A stretch of 64,000 nucleotides of DNA from Erythrobacter sp. F6033. Lineage in GTDB: Bacteria; Pseudomonadota; Alphaproteobacteria; Sphingomonadales; Sphingomonadaceae. The stretch covers positions 1,364,001 to 1,428,000 of the forward strand of contig NZ_JALKAZ010000001.1 in assembly GCF_023016005.1 (NCBI RefSeq), written 5' to 3'. The translations under genes and the position numbers were made by a program. Positions within the stretch are counted from its first letter, which is position 1. Each line of letters opens with the position of its first letter. Under the pieces are notes generated by a model. It was not told the DNA's origin and made no database searches. It was given only the letters and a program-made list of their open reading frames with translations. Positions 38,007-47,947 of this stretch are shown here, in pieces.

Positions 38007-38663
38007 ATGGAAATGGCAAAAAACGCACTAATCGAGCACCGCCCGTGGTTGTTGGCCAGCGTGATCGCCGCTGGCGCGTATTACTTCCTTTGGAACAATC
38101 CGATTGGCGAGATCTATCTCATCGCTTTGAAAGGTGCAGGTGTAGGCTTGCTGGCTGTATATGCGGGGAGGCGGACAAGCGGGGCTGACGGATCAATCTT
38201 GGTTGCAGCCCTTGTGCTGTCCGCCGCTGCCGACATGGCTCTGGTTCTCGATATGACCTTGGGAGGTGCTCTTTTCGCCTTGTCGCATATCGTGGCCACC
38301 GTTCTCTATTTGCGTAATCGACGGTCGGAAACGACCCGAAGTCAAAGATTGACGGCAATGGCATTGTTGGTGGGTGCCCCGGTGATCTCCTACCTATTGA
38401 GTCAGGACATCATGATCGGCATTTACGCTCTTACGTTGGGCGCGATGGCTGCGAGCGCATGGTCCAGCCGTTTCCCTCGATACCGAGTGGGCTTGGGGGC
38501 CGTGCTTTTTGTGATGAGTGACTGGCTTATCTTCAGTGAACTTGGACCATTCGATCTGGCACCTCTGCCTGACCTGTTGATCTGGCCCCTCTATTTTGCT
38601 GGGCAACTCATGATTGCCACCGGGGTTGTTCAGACACTGCGCGGAGAGCTTCCGGTCCGCTGA
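38007..38663 (+). CDS. YhhN family membrane protein (lysoplasmalogenase-like)
   Basis: About 218 residues from ATG 38007 (a second ATG at 38013 is also possible); longer frames begin with a Cys-rich non-hydrophobic stretch and are unlikely. Around eight short hydrophobic helices are seen, with the YhhN/TMEM86 patterns LSAAADMAL, GGALFALSHI, AVLFVMSDWLI and WPLYFAGQLMIATG. Characterised relatives hydrolyse the vinyl-ether bond of lysoplasmalogens. The function here is uncertain, since aerobic alphaproteobacteria generally lack plasmalogens. Confidence 0.82.
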   Translation: MEMAKNALIEHRPWLLASVIAAGAYYFLWNNPIGEIYLIALKGAGVGLLAVYAGRRTSGADGSILVAALVLSAAADMALVLDMTLGGALFALSHIVATVLYLRNRRSETTRSQRLTAMALLVGAPVISYLLSQDIMIGIYALTLGAMAASAWSSRFPRYRVGLGAVLFVMSDWLIFSELGPFDLAPLPDLLIWPLYFAGQLMIATGVVQTLRGELPVR

Positions 38664-38674
38664 TATCCCTGCGC

Positions 38675-39502
38675 TTAGGCAGCAATCGTTGTGCGGTGCA
38701 ATTCTCGGCGATAGCCTTCGTAACCACCAGTGGCTTTGTGATTAACACTGCGATTGTCCCAGAGTAACAGCATGCCCGGCTCCCATTGGTGCCTGAAAAC
38801 GAATTCCTCTCGTTCGCACCATTGGTGCAGCTCCATTACGAGCTGAAGCGCTTCTTCCTCGCTCATGCCTTCAATGCCCACAGTATAGCTCAGCGAGCAA
38901 AATAGCGCTTCTTCACCGGTTTCAGAATGGGTCTTTACCAAAGGATGCGCTTGCTGGGCCAATGCCGCTTCGCTCGGGCGGATGGCCATGGATCGACCTT
39001 TATCGTTGTCGCCATAGAGTCCATTCGGGGCATATCCTCGACGGGCTGAATGGATCGCTGTGAGTCTCCTTAGCTCTGCTTTTCTCTGTTCTGGCAGCGC
39101 AGCGAAGGCCGTTATCTGATTGCTAAAAAGCGTGTCACCGCCAACTGGTGGAATATCGATCGCGAGCAAGCATGTTCCCGATGGAGGTTGGGGCAGAAAG
39201 CTCCAGTCGCTGTGCCAGTTCTCCGCAAAAAGAGGCGAAACCTCATCGGCCTCGCGCTTAATCGCGGCAATGTTCTTGCGTCCTTCAATCGGATCAAAGA
39301 ACGGGTCATAGCCAAAGCCACCCATCGCAATGGTGAAGCGTTCGAGAGCGTCATCGTCCATGCATTGATCAGTGAACGCGACGACTCTGTGCTTAAGCCA
39401 AGTTGAGCGAATATCAGCGATCAAGTCAGCCGATAGCTCGCCGGACAGATCAACGCCTGAAATCCTAGCGCCACATGATGCGCCGGACGGTTCTACAATC
39501 AT
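38675..39502 (-). CDS. TauD/TfdA-family Fe(II)/2-oxoglutarate dioxygenase
   Basis: 275 residues from ATG 39502, favoured over ATG 39517 because GGGAGAGG lies five bases upstream of it. The iron ligands are His-x-Asp in ENWHSDWSF and a distal His in HRTTI near the C-terminus. Arg in YRRELHR would bind 2-oxoglutarate. The family includes taurine, alkylsulfate and 2,4-D dioxygenases as well as other hydroxylases; the substrate is unknown. It converges with the YhhN gene (11 bases between stops) and is downstream of gyrA on the same strand. Confidence 0.88.
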   Translation of the reverse strand: MIVEPSGASCGARISGVDLSGELSADLIADIRSTWLKHRVVAFTDQCMDDDALERFTIAMGGFGYDPFFDPIEGRKNIAAIKREADEVSPLFAENWHSDWSFLPQPPSGTCLLAIDIPPVGGDTLFSNQITAFAALPEQRKAELRRLTAIHSARRGYAPNGLYGDNDKGRSMAIRPSEAALAQQAHPLVKTHSETGEEALFCSLSYTVGIEGMSEEEALQLVMELHQWCEREEFVFRHQWEPGMLLLWDNRSVNHKATGGYEGYRRELHRTTIAA

Positions 39503-39564
39503 CGGAGCCTCTCCCATTGCTCAGCTAAAGGATTAGCGGGTTGGGAGAGGCATTCAATGATGGC

Positions 39565-42360
39565 TCAATCGCCCGTTCCACCGTCGATATTGTTGTCTGA
39601 ATGTGCAGTTGTATCGGGCGTAGTCTCATCGGCGTTACGGCCGACCATTTCCTCTACAATTGCTTCTTCGGCTTCGTTCTCCGGTTCCTCGGTCTCATCG
39701 ATCTTTACGGCGCTAACGATGGTTTCGTTCTTCCCGACTGTGAAGAGTCTCACGCCAGCGGAGTTGCGGCCGATCACGCGAAGGCTTTCCAGACCGATGC
39801 GGATCAACTTAGCTTGATCTGTCACCAGCATGAGTTGCTGACCGGTTTCGACATTAAAGCTCGCTACCACTGGGCCGTTGCGCGCGATGTTATCGATATT
39901 GATTAGACCTTGGCCGCCGCGTCCGATGCGGCGATATTCGTAGGCGCTGGACACCTTGCCATATCCATTGGCGCAGACCGTCAGGATGAACTGCTCTTTC
40001 TCTTTGAGCGTTTCGTACCGCTCATCTGCAAGATCAGGCTTGCCCTCTTTTGCACCCTTCCAAGGTGCGAATTTCAGGTATTGTTCGCGCTCATCCGGTG
40101 TCGTGCCGGTCGCCGTAAGTGTCGAAAGTGAAACCACTTCGTCACCTTCGGCCAGCTTCATGCCGCGAACACCTGTTGATGTGCGCGAGGTAAAGGATCG
40201 AACATCTTCCGCAGCAAAGCGGATGGCTTTGCCCAGACGGGTTGCAAGCAAGACATCATCGCCCGCACCAACAAGGCGAACGCCGATCAGTTGATCGTCG
40301 CTTTCCTCGTCAAACTTCATCGCAAACTTTCCGTTCGACGGAATGTTTGTGAATGAATCCATGCTATTGCGCCGGACATTGCCCTTTGCCGTTGCGAATA
40401 CAACTGACAGCGCACCCCATTCCTCTTCGTCTTCGGGGAGGGGCAGTACGGTCCGGATTGTTTCACCATCATCCAGAGCAGGAAGCATGTTAATGATCGG
40501 GCGCCCGCGTGTGGCCGGGCCACCTTCGGGCAGTTTCCAAACCTTCAGGCGATACACTTTGCCGGCAGTGGAGAAGAACAGGACCGGGTTGTGCGTCGAG
40601 GTGACGAACATCTCAGCAATGGCATCTTCGTCCTTCGTCGACATGCCTGCACGACCTTTACCGCCGCGGTTCTGCGCGCGGAACGTCGAGAGAGGCGTCC
40701 GCTTGATATAGCCGTCAAGCGTAACAGTGACGACCATGTCGTCCCGCTCAATAAGGTCCTCATCATCAAGACCGTCCCAGGCAGGAGCGATCTCAGAGAC
40801 ACGCGGTGTTGCGTAGGTCGCTTTGATTTCCTCAAGCTCTTCGCGCATCACGCCATAGAGTTTGACCCGGTCCGATAGGATTGAGAGCAATTCTTCGATC
40901 TGGATCGAGAGTTCTTTCAGTTCGTCACCGATTTCGTCTCGACCAAGCGCCGTCAGACGGTGCAGGCGTAATTCAAGGATCGCTTTAACCTGACGCTCAG
41001 ACAGTTTGTATGTGCCGCTGGTCTCATCCGCATTCGGTTCGATAGCTTCGACGAGCCTGATGTACTGAGCGATATCGCCAATCGGCCATTCTTTCGCGAG
41101 TAGTTTTGCTCGGGCTTCAGCTGGGTTGGAGGCCCCTCTGATCATCGCCACAACCTCATCGAGGTTCGACACAGCGACCACAAGGCCAAGCAACAGATGC
41201 GCGCGCTCACGCGCTTTGTTCAGCTCAAACTTGGTTCTGCGAGTGATGACTTCTTCACGGAAGGCGATGAAGCTTTGGATGATGTCCCGCAGCATGAGCG
41301 TTTCGGGACGCCCATTGCGAATTGCGAGCATATTTGCCGGAAAGCTCGATTGCGCTGGGGTGTAGCGCCACATCTGATTGAGAACGACTTCGGGCGAAGC
41401 ATCACGCTTAAGGTCGACAACAACGCGTACGCCCTCACGCGAACTTTCGTCGCGGATGTCGGAAATACCCTCGATCCGCTTTTCCTTCGCGGCATCTGCA
41501 ATCTTCTCAACCAATCCGGATTTGCCGACTTGATAGGGAATAGAGGTCAACACGATTGATTGACGGTCGCCGCGTTTGGTTTCCACCTCATGCCGGCAGC
41601 GCATTAGAATTGATCCACGCCCGGTTGTGTAGGCCGCCTTGGCACCGCTCGATCCCAGAATGAGAGGGGCGGTTGGGAAGTCAGGCCCGGGAATGATCTC
41701 AATCAATTGTTCGGTCGTGATTGTCGGATCTTCGATGAATGCGAGGCAGCCGTCTATCACCTCGCCAAGATTGTGCGGCGGAACATTGGTCGCCATGCCG
41801 ACGGCAATACCACCAGCGCCATTGACCAGCAGGTTTGGAAAGCGAGCAGGCAGAACAGTCGGTTCCTGAGTGCTGCCATCATAGTTGTCAGCGAAGTTGA
41901 CCGTGTCCTTATCAAGGTCGTCAAGCAGCGTGTTTGCCACACGCGCCAAACGAGCCTCGGTATAACGCATGGAAGCCGGTGGATCCGGGTCCATCGAGCC
42001 AAAGTTGCCTTGGCCATCGATAAGGGGAACCCGCATGGACCAATCTTGGGTCATACGAGCCAGCGCATCATAGATCGCGGAATCGCCATGGGGGTGATAG
42101 TTGCCCATCACGTCGCCAACGATTTTCGCACTCTTCCGGTATGGCCGCCCAGCGACAAAGCCGCCTTCTTGGCTCGCATATAGGATACGGCGGTGGACCG
42201 GTTTTAACCCGTCGCGAACGTCGGGAAGGGCCCGCGACACGATCACGCTCATCGCGTAATCGAGGTAGCTGGTCTTCATCTCATCGACGATGTCGATGCG
42301 TTCGTATTCCCCCATTGGTGAAGGGGCGGGGGTTTCGATGATGTCGTTATCGTCGCTCAA
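39565..42360 (-). CDS. gyrA: DNA gyrase subunit A
   Basis: Type IIA topoisomerase subunit that cuts and rejoins DNA during negative supercoiling. 931 residues. The catalytic Tyr133 is in MRYTEARL. The quinolone pocket [10 protein letters not shown] carries Ser94 and Asp98, the residues of susceptible enzymes. The C-terminal beta-pinwheel begins near 520, with the GyrA box as QNRGGKGR, which marks gyrase rather than ParC. The end is a long acidic, Glu/Thr/Asp-rich tail. The gene has its own 327-base upstream region shared with the divergent secreted protein. Confidence 0.97.
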   Translation of the reverse strand: MSDDNDIIETPAPSPMGEYERIDIVDEMKTSYLDYAMSVIVSRALPDVRDGLKPVHRRILYASQEGGFVAGRPYRKSAKIVGDVMGNYHPHGDSAIYDALARMTQDWSMRVPLIDGQGNFGSMDPDPPASMRYTEARLARVANTLLDDLDKDTVNFADNYDGSTQEPTVLPARFPNLLVNGAGGIAVGMATNVPPHNLGEVIDGCLAFIEDPTITTEQLIEIIPGPDFPTAPLILGSSGAKAAYTTGRGSILMRCRHEVETKRGDRQSIVLTSIPYQVGKSGLVEKIADAAKEKRIEGISDIRDESSREGVRVVVDLKRDASPEVVLNQMWRYTPAQSSFPANMLAIRNGRPETLMLRDIIQSFIAFREEVITRRTKFELNKARERAHLLLGLVVAVSNLDEVVAMIRGASNPAEARAKLLAKEWPIGDIAQYIRLVEAIEPNADETSGTYKLSERQVKAILELRLHRLTALGRDEIGDELKELSIQIEELLSILSDRVKLYGVMREELEEIKATYATPRVSEIAPAWDGLDDEDLIERDDMVVTVTLDGYIKRTPLSTFRAQNRGGKGRAGMSTKDEDAIAEMFVTSTHNPVLFFSTAGKVYRLKVWKLPEGGPATRGRPIINMLPALDDGETIRTVLPLPEDEEEWGALSVVFATAKGNVRRNSMDSFTNIPSNGKFAMKFDEESDDQLIGVRLVGAGDDVLLATRLGKAIRFAAEDVRSFTSRTSTGVRGMKLAEGDEVVSLSTLTATGTTPDEREQYLKFAPWKGAKEGKPDLADERYETLKEKEQFILTVCANGYGKVSSAYEYRRIGRGGQGLINIDNIARNGPVVASFNVETGQQLMLVTDQAKLIRIGLESLRVIGRNSAGVRLFTVGKNETIVSAVKIDETEEPENEAEEAIVEEMVGRNADETTPDTTAHSDNNIDGGTGD

Positions 42361-42687
42361 AATGCGGGCCGTTTCTTGTTATTTTGTCTACGAAATTGAA
42401 TGTAGGGTTTGTGGTGTCAAACCTCCATGGACAAAGCAGAACATAAGGGGTTCAAATGCACCTTTTTCCACACTTCCCGCAAAATAGCGGCTTTATGCAA
42501 GCCAAGCCCAAAAATTCGGAACCTAAACGCTGTATCCCGTTTCCATTCAAAGGCTGTTCAGCCCGTTTGGGCTACACAGAATTGCAAATCTGAGCGCATG
42601 CGTCCAAATGCATCGCCAGAAACCAATCCATCCGCGTACCTACGCATTGAGAGCGCGGAACCCAAATACCCCCAGGAGGTAACACGA
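42361..42687. other. Divergent intergenic region between gyrA and the secreted repeat protein
   Basis: This stretch of 327 bases has no convincing gene. It holds promoters for two diverging genes, though I cannot place -35/-10 boxes with confidence. A hairpin AGCCC-GTTT-GGGCT (42560-42573) lacks a T-tract. A strong AGGAGGT (42674-42680) ends the region and sets the next start. In-frame codons upstream of 42688 are not preceded by a ribosome-binding site and lack codon structure. Confidence 0.5.
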
Positions 42688-44043
42688 ATGCAGCTTTTCA
42701 CTTTGCGCAAACGCGCTTCCAATCTCGCGTTCGCCATCGCTCTTGCGACTGGCTCAGCCGTGGTCGCCACAGCCGTTTATCCGGCGGAGGCCCAGGCGCA
42801 GCGCAAGAAGAAAAAAGACAGTAAGAGCGAAGGTGGCGGCTACGCCAAAGAATTTGTCGCTGTTTATCAGCCGCTCAATGAAGGCGTAAACGCTGAAGGT
42901 GCCGATGTTGCTGCTTATAAGCCGCAGCTTCAACAGCTCATTCCACTTGCGAAATCGCAGGACGAACAAATTGCTGCAGGCGGACTGATCTTCAACTCGG
43001 GCATCAAACTTAAGGATCAAGCGCTACAGCTTAGTGGCATGGAGCTCATGCTCGCGAGTGGTAAGGTTCCGGTTGATCAGATCGCTCGCTACAATTTCAT
43101 CGCTTATCAGCTTTCAAACGCTGCAAGCGATTTCCCGAAAGCGCGCAATTATCTGCAGCAGGCGATCAACTATAATTTCAGCACCGAGAGCATTGGTGCA
43201 GCTGACCTGCAGATCGCCATGGCGGAAAGCTATTTTTCCGCGAATGAGCTTCGCGAGGGTCTGGCGTTTCTCAAGGACGCCATCAGCGCTCGGAAATCGC
43301 AAGGTCAAGACGTTGCAGAGCAGTGGTATCGCCGCGGCCTGACGGTAGCTTACAACAACCAGATCACTCCTGAGGTGTACGATTTCACAGCGATGTGGAT
43401 TGAAGCATTCCCGTCATCTACGAATTGGCGTGACGCGGTGAATCTGACGCGTAACCTCAATGAATACGAGCCGCAATTGCTGCTCGACTTGCTGCGTCTT
43501 TCGAAGGCCGCAGGCGCGCTTCAGGAAAAGAACGACTATGTGCTTTACGTTGAAGCTGCAGATGCACGCCGACTTCCGAAAGAAGTCAAAGACCTGATTG
43601 AGCAGGCTTACGCTACCAATTCGGTAAGCCGAGACGACATCTATGTTGCTGACGCTTTGACAACCGCAAATGGGCGTATCGCTAGCGACCGTGCTGATCT
43701 TCCCGCACTTGAACGCGATGCTGCTGCATCCAATGCTGGTCTGAGGACTGTCGTCGCTGCGGCGAGCGCATTTTACAGTTATGGCCAGTACGACAAGGCC
43801 GCCACATTCTATCAGAAGGCTCTGACGATGCCTGGCGTGGATACTGCTGAAGCTCTCACTCGCCTAGGCATGTCTCAGGTCGGTCTTGGTGACTTTGCGG
43901 CGGCTCAAGAAACTTTGGCTAAGGTTGAAGGCAAACGCGCCCCGATCGCCCAACTGTGGAGCTCATTTGCCGCTGAAAAGGCAGGGCCATCTCAGTCGGA
44001 TGGGCCAAGCCTCGGTGAACTCATGGGGGCCAGCACTCAGTAA
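42688..44043 (+). CDS. Secreted helical-repeat (TPR-like) protein
   Basis: 451 residues from ATG 42688, supported by the perfect AGGAGGT 7 bases upstream. A signal peptide runs to about residue 35, with likely cleavage after AEAQA, and is followed by a short basic RKKKKDSKS stretch. The rest is amphipathic helices with TPR-like periodicity (YNFIAYQLSNAASDFPKARNY, split as helix pairs; ASAFYSYGQYDKAATFYQKA near 365). Predicted periplasmic scaffold. No enzyme motif is seen. The gene is monocistronic, with its own terminator, and the strong ribosome-binding site suggests high expression. Function unknown. Confidence 0.82.
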   Translation: MQLFTLRKRASNLAFAIALATGSAVVATAVYPAEAQAQRKKKKDSKSEGGGYAKEFVAVYQPLNEGVNAEGADVAAYKPQLQQLIPLAKSQDEQIAAGGLIFNSGIKLKDQALQLSGMELMLASGKVPVDQIARYNFIAYQLSNAASDFPKARNYLQQAINYNFSTESIGAADLQIAMAESYFSANELREGLAFLKDAISARKSQGQDVAEQWYRRGLTVAYNNQITPEVYDFTAMWIEAFPSSTNWRDAVNLTRNLNEYEPQLLLDLLRLSKAAGALQEKNDYVLYVEAADARRLPKEVKDLIEQAYATNSVSRDDIYVADALTTANGRIASDRADLPALERDAAASNAGLRTVVAAASAFYSYGQYDKAATFYQKALTMPGVDTAEALTRLGMSQVGLGDFAAAQETLAKVEGKRAPIAQLWSSFAAEKAGPSQSDGPSLGELMGASTQ

Positions 44044-44066
44044 GCTGTCACATAATTTGAATTAGG

Positions 44067-44101
44067 AAAGGGCGCCCGGCTGTTCACCGGGCGCCCTTTT
44101 T
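44067..44101. terminator. Intrinsic terminator between convergent genes
   Basis: A hairpin AAAGGGCGCCCGG / CCGGGCGCCCTTT with a 7-base loop is followed by T's on the plus strand and A's on the other side. It terminates the secreted repeat protein gene and probably also the minus-strand NYN gene. Confidence 0.92.
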
Positions 44102-44119
44102 CGTTCATTTGCCGACGCG

Positions 44120-44839
44120 TTAATGCAGGCGCTTCACATACACTTGATTGCTATCGCGCCGTTCAACCTTGAAATTGTCGAGAGACGCGAACAGGTCGGA
44201 AAGGCTCTTGTACCCGTAGTTTCGGACATCGAAGCTTGAACGATTTCCAGCGATTTGACCGAGTTGCTGAAGTTTGGCCCAGCCATCATCATCGCGCTTC
44301 GCTTCGCGGTATGCTGCCGATATCAACTCGTCCAAGTCGCCCACGTTCGCCTTTGTTTCGCGACCGTTCTTTTGTCTCGTGGCATCGTCTGACGTCGCCG
44401 CAATTAGCTCATCAATGTACAAAAACCGGGTGCAAACTGCCTGAAAAGCTGGTGGCGTCTTCTTCTCACCAAACCCATACACAAGAATACCATCCTGTCG
44501 CAGGCGTGTGACCAAAGGAGTGAAATCGCTATCAGAGGTCATGATACCGAATCCATCAACCTTGCCCTGATAAAGCAGATCAATCGCGTCAATTGTCATA
44601 GCCATGTCGGTCGCATTTTTGCCTTTCGACACGTCAAATTGCTGCTGAGGACGGATGCCATAAGTATTGGTGATCTTGTCCCAGCGCGACAGATTATCCT
44701 TCGCAAAATTGCCGTAAGCGCGGCGGATATTCACCTGACCAAGCTCCGCCATAACGGTCAAAACTGGATCGATTCCTTGCGGTGTCGTGTTATCTGCGTC
44801 GATCAGCAGGGCGATGTTTTTGAGTTCACTATCTGACAT
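44120..44839 (-). CDS. NYN-domain ribonuclease-like protein with OST-HTH/LOTUS domain
   Basis: 239 residues. The N-terminal NYN (PIN-like) domain (about 1-145) carries the acidic metal-binding residues in LLIDADNTT, KGKNATDMAMTIDAID and MTSDSDFTPLV, so RNase activity is plausible. The C-terminal part (about 165-239, DLDELISAAY... RNYGYKSLSDLFASL) is a LOTUS/OST-HTH fold, which binds RNA or G-quadruplex structures in other proteins. The combination suggests RNA turnover or processing. It starts 40 bases after the carbonic anhydrase stop on the same strand and could be in that operon. Confidence 0.88.
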   Translation of the reverse strand: MSDSELKNIALLIDADNTTPQGIDPVLTVMAELGQVNIRRAYGNFAKDNLSRWDKITNTYGIRPQQQFDVSKGKNATDMAMTIDAIDLLYQGKVDGFGIMTSDSDFTPLVTRLRQDGILVYGFGEKKTPPAFQAVCTRFLYIDELIAATSDDATRQKNGRETKANVGDLDELISAAYREAKRDDDGWAKLQQLGQIAGNRSSFDVRNYGYKSLSDLFASLDNFKVERRDSNQVYVKRLH

Positions 44840-44879
44840 GCTGACCTAACTGCTCTTGTCCAAAGAATGGTGCAAAGGC

Positions 44880-45521
44880 TTAATCTTCCGGCAGAAATTC
44901 GCCTGTGTCCTCATCTAGTGAGTAGAGGACACCTTCCTTGATTGAGAAATGTGCTCCGCGGAGCTTCAAGCTTCCATCTCGTTCTTTATCGGCAACCCAT
45001 GGGAAACTGCGAAGGTTTGTGAGGCTCTGGCGAATTGCTGCGAACTCCATCGCGAGTTCAGCTTTGCGTCCCTCTGTTCCGTGTTTGCGGGCGACAGGTT
45101 CACGCGCTTCATCCAGCAAAGTGATCCAATCAGCGAGAAAACCGCCGTCGCCCGGATCCGTGCCGGCAAAGTCTTGCCGTAAAGCGGCTTTGCAACCGCC
45201 GCACCTACCATGCCCCATCACGAGGATTTGTTTTACCTCAAGCATCTGCACAGCGAATTCCACCGCCGCAGAAACGCCGTGCTGACCCGGCGATTTTTCA
45301 AAAGGTGGAACAAGCGCTGCGACATTGCGAACAACGAAGATTTCACCAGGATCTACGTCAAATATCTGCGCCGGATCCACTCGGCTGTCTGAGCAACCGA
45401 TAATCATCAATTTGGGATGCTGCCCCAAAGCGATCGTCTCTTCAAAACGCTCTCGTTGACGCGGATAGGTATCTTCGCGAAACCGGCGATATCCTTTTAG
45501 AAGTTCAGCAAACTCAGGCAC
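44880..45521 (-). CDS. Beta-type carbonic anhydrase
   Basis: Zinc enzyme interconverting CO2 and bicarbonate. 213 residues with zinc ligands Cys43, His104 and Cys107 and the catalytic dyad Asp45-Arg47 (CSDSR, MGHGRCGGC). No signal peptide, so it acts in the cytosol. It is the last of three genes after an SbtA-type bicarbonate permease and a PII-like protein, which fits conversion of imported bicarbonate or trapping of CO2. Confidence 0.95.
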   Translation of the reverse strand: MPEFAELLKGYRRFREDTYPRQRERFEETIALGQHPKLMIIGCSDSRVDPAQIFDVDPGEIFVVRNVAALVPPFEKSPGQHGVSAAVEFAVQMLEVKQILVMGHGRCGGCKAALRQDFAGTDPGDGGFLADWITLLDEAREPVARKHGTEGRKAELAMEFAAIRQSLTNLRSFPWVADKERDGSLKLRGAHFSIKEGVLYSLDEDTGEFLPED

Positions 45522-45555
45522 ACTATTCCTCCCAAACGTCAGGAGATCGCAGCGC

Positions 45556-45864
45556 CTAGAAGCGTTCCCCTCGGATCACCTGCACGTCCCACATGCTGAA
45601 GATGAAGCCATACCGTGTAAGCATGGGAGCAAGCGTTTCGGCAAGGGCTGAGGCCTTATCTTCCGCAGCTATGGTCAAAACAAACACTTTATCTGTCCCC
45701 ATAACACGTTCTTCGCGCCATGCGCCTTCGCGGCCTTTGCCGCTTGTGACGGGGACAATCGTCCAACCTGTGATGCCAGCTTTCTCAATCGCGTCGGTCA
45801 CACGCTTTTGCAGCTGTGTATCAGCCAGAATTTCGATACGTTTTCTGGTGACTGTTTCGATCAT
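45556..45864 (-). CDS. PII-like signalling protein next to an SbtA-type permease
   Basis: 102 residues with the ferredoxin-like PII fold: RKRIEILADTQLQKRVTDAI, the loop TSGKGREGAW in place of the T-loop, and a C-terminal strand ending VIRGERF. The uridylylated Tyr of GlnB T-loops is not apparent. There is no cysteine at all, so the redox CGPxGC R-loop of cyanobacterial SbtB is missing. Its start overlaps the permease stop (ATGA, 45861-45864), so it very likely controls that transporter in response to an adenine nucleotide; the ligand is inference. Confidence 0.85.
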   Translation of the reverse strand: MIETVTRKRIEILADTQLQKRVTDAIEKAGITGWTIVPVTSGKGREGAWREERVMGTDKVFVLTIAAEDKASALAETLAPMLTRYGFIFSMWDVQVIRGERF

Positions 45865-46850
45865 GGTGCGATGCCTCCGCTTCCAGCCAGGTAGGCCGCG
45901 AATGCGCTGATAATGCCAATGTTGATGAGCACGTTAAAGGGGAAAGTGATGCTGAGAGACATCGTAAGGTAGATACCTGGATCAGCTTCAGGCAATGCCA
46001 AACGCATCGCTGCCGGAACGGCGATGTAGCTGGCGCTTGCACACAGCACACCCAAGGCTGCTGCCGATCCAGAATCCAATCCGATCCCGACACCCAAAGC
46101 AGCGCCAATTACGCCATTTACGAGTGGCAGGAAGATTGCGATCGATGCCAGACGCCAAGTAATAGCGCGCGAATCCATCATCCTACGGGCTGCGATTAGC
46201 CCCATATCCAACAGGAAGATGCAAAGCACGCCCTTGAAGCCAGTCTCAAAAAACGGGCTAACAGGCTCAAAGCCTGCAGGCCCCCCAATCATCCCGATTG
46301 CGAATGCCCCTAGCAACAAGACAATAGATGAGTTCGTAAAGACCTCGTGGAACATCTCGCCAGTGGTCTGACCGCCTTCATCACTGCTTCCGAGACCTCT
46401 TGCGAGCAGCAAGCCAGAGAGGATCGCGGGCGCTTCCATCGCTGCCATTACCGCAACCATATAGCCGCCTGGCTCGCGCGCTTGTCCAGTTAGAATTTCA
46501 ACAGCGGTGACAAAAGTCACAACACTGATCGAACCGTAATGCGCTGCCACTGCTCCGGAATTTATTCGATCCAGCTTGCCGAAAGTTTTTAGGACAGCAT
46601 AGGCGAAGAAGGGCAAAAGGAAGCCTGCGACGATACCAGTTCCAAGCGCGGATAGGACCGTTCCATCAATTCCCGACTCAGCAACCGCCACGCCCCCTTT
46701 GATACCAATCGCGGCCATCAAATAGAGCGACATCGCCTTTGCAATGGCTTCTGGTATCGCAAGGTCCGAGCGTGCAAAGGCCGCCAAAAGGCCCAAGACG
46801 AAAAAGAGGACGACGGGGGAAGTGAACGTCTGGATCGCAGTGTCAAACAT
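45861..46850 (-). CDS. SbtA-type sodium-dependent bicarbonate permease
   Basis: 329 residues, about ten hydrophobic helices in two inverted halves. The start LGLLAAFARSDLAIPEAIAK, followed by the LYLMAAIGIKGG segment, is characteristic of the SbtA family, as are AAHYGSISVVTF and ASYIAVPAAMR. Cyanobacterial members import bicarbonate with sodium. Here the gene heads an operon with a PII-like gene and a carbonic anhydrase, which supports the assignment. The substrate is inferred from family and context. Divergent from lipA. Confidence 0.87.
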   Translation of the reverse strand: MFDTAIQTFTSPVVLFFVLGLLAAFARSDLAIPEAIAKAMSLYLMAAIGIKGGVAVAESGIDGTVLSALGTGIVAGFLLPFFAYAVLKTFGKLDRINSGAVAAHYGSISVVTFVTAVEILTGQAREPGGYMVAVMAAMEAPAILSGLLLARGLGSSDEGGQTTGEMFHEVFTNSSIVLLLGAFAIGMIGGPAGFEPVSPFFETGFKGVLCIFLLDMGLIAARRMMDSRAITWRLASIAIFLPLVNGVIGAALGVGIGLDSGSAAALGVLCASASYIAVPAAMRLALPEADPGIYLTMSLSITFPFNVLINIGIISAFAAYLAGSGGIAP

Positions 46851-46969
46851 AGAAGCTCCGGTACACGCGACTTTGTTGCATGAAAAGCAAAAGGACTTGC
46901 GGCGTTTTTGTTCCTTCTAGGGCGTTTCTTACTCTGCTCCGGCTTGCGGTGGACAGAGGGGAAGCCTAA

Positions 46970-47947
46970 ATGGGCGGAATGAACGATCTCGCAAATTCAC
47001 CGAAGCCAGAAAAGGGTTCTGCCAAAGCGGAAACTCGACCGGAGCGCCAGCGTAAACCGGATTGGATTCGCGTTAGGGCCCCCGTGAGCAAAGGGTATCA
47101 TGAGACGCGCAAGCTGATGCGCGATCTCAATCTCAATACGGTTTGTGAAGAAGCAGCTTGTCCGAATATCGGAGAATGCTGGACACAAAAACATGCGACT
47201 GTGATGATCCTTGGCGATGTCTGCACGCGGGCATGTGCGTTCTGTAATGTGAAGACGGGTATGCCGCGTGCCGTCGATCCGATGGAGCCTGAAAACACCG
47301 CGATTGCGGCAGCCAAGATGGGCCTAAAGCACATCGTGATTACAAGTGTCGATCGGGATGACCTTCCCGATGGCGGGGCAGGGCAGTTTGTAAAAGTCAT
47401 TGAAGCGCTTCGTCGGAATACTCCGGAAACAACAATTGAAATCCTGACACCAGATTTCCGCGGCAAAATGCGTGCCGCCGTTGAGGCGATTTGTGAAGCT
47501 GGTCCGGATGTCTACAATCACAATCTGGAGACCGTGCCACGCCTCTATCCTACCATTCGCCCGGGCGCTCGGTACTACGCGTCGTTGCGCCTGCTCGAAG
47601 AAGTGAAGGCCCATAACCCTCTAATCTTCACAAAATCTGGCATCATGCTCGGTCTTGGAGAGCAAAGGCTCGAGGTGCATCAGGTTATGGATGACATGCG
47701 CAGCGCTGAAGTCGACTTCATCACCATGGGTCAGTATCTTCAGCCGACGCCCAAGCACGCTGCCGTGGAAGAGTTTGTCACGCCAAAGGCTTTCAATGCA
47801 TATGGTTCGATTGCTCGCGCAAAAGGCTTTTTGCAGGTGGCCTCAAGCCCTCTGACACGCTCCAGTTATCATGCAGGCGATGATTTTGCGGTGATGAAAA
47901 AGGCGCGTGAGGAAAAGCTTCGCAAACGGGACAAGCTGAGCATCTGA
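46970..47947 (+). CDS. lipA: Lipoyl synthase
   Basis: Radical-SAM enzyme that inserts two sulfur atoms into octanoyl groups to make lipoate, needed by PDH and other complexes. 325 residues. The auxiliary cluster ligands are in [12 protein letters not shown] and the SAM cluster in [10 protein letters not shown]; the C-terminal RSSYHA contains the conserved Ser ligand. Start ATG 46970 has GAGGGG upstream; ATG 46979 is an alternative. Its stop overlaps the next start by one base. Confidence 0.97.
   Translation: MGGMNDLANSPKPEKGSAKAETRPERQRKPDWIRVRAPVSKGYHETRKLMRDLNLNTVCEEAACPNIGECWTQKHATVMILGDVCTRACAFCNVKTGMPRAVDPMEPENTAIAAAKMGLKHIVITSVDRDDLPDGGAGQFVKVIEALRRNTPETTIEILTPDFRGKMRAAVEAICEAGPDVYNHNLETVPRLYPTIRPGARYYASLRLLEEVKAHNPLIFTKSGIMLGLGEQRLEVHQVMDDMRSAEVDFITMGQYLQPTPKHAAVEEFVTPKAFNAYGSIARAKGFLQVASSPLTRSSYHAGDDFAVMKKAREEKLRKRDKLSI

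Noticed and set aside
42409..42687. N-terminal extension of the secreted repeat protein
   Set aside because: It would bury the signal peptide inside the protein; the AGGAGGT at 42674 and the signal sequence fix the start at 42688.
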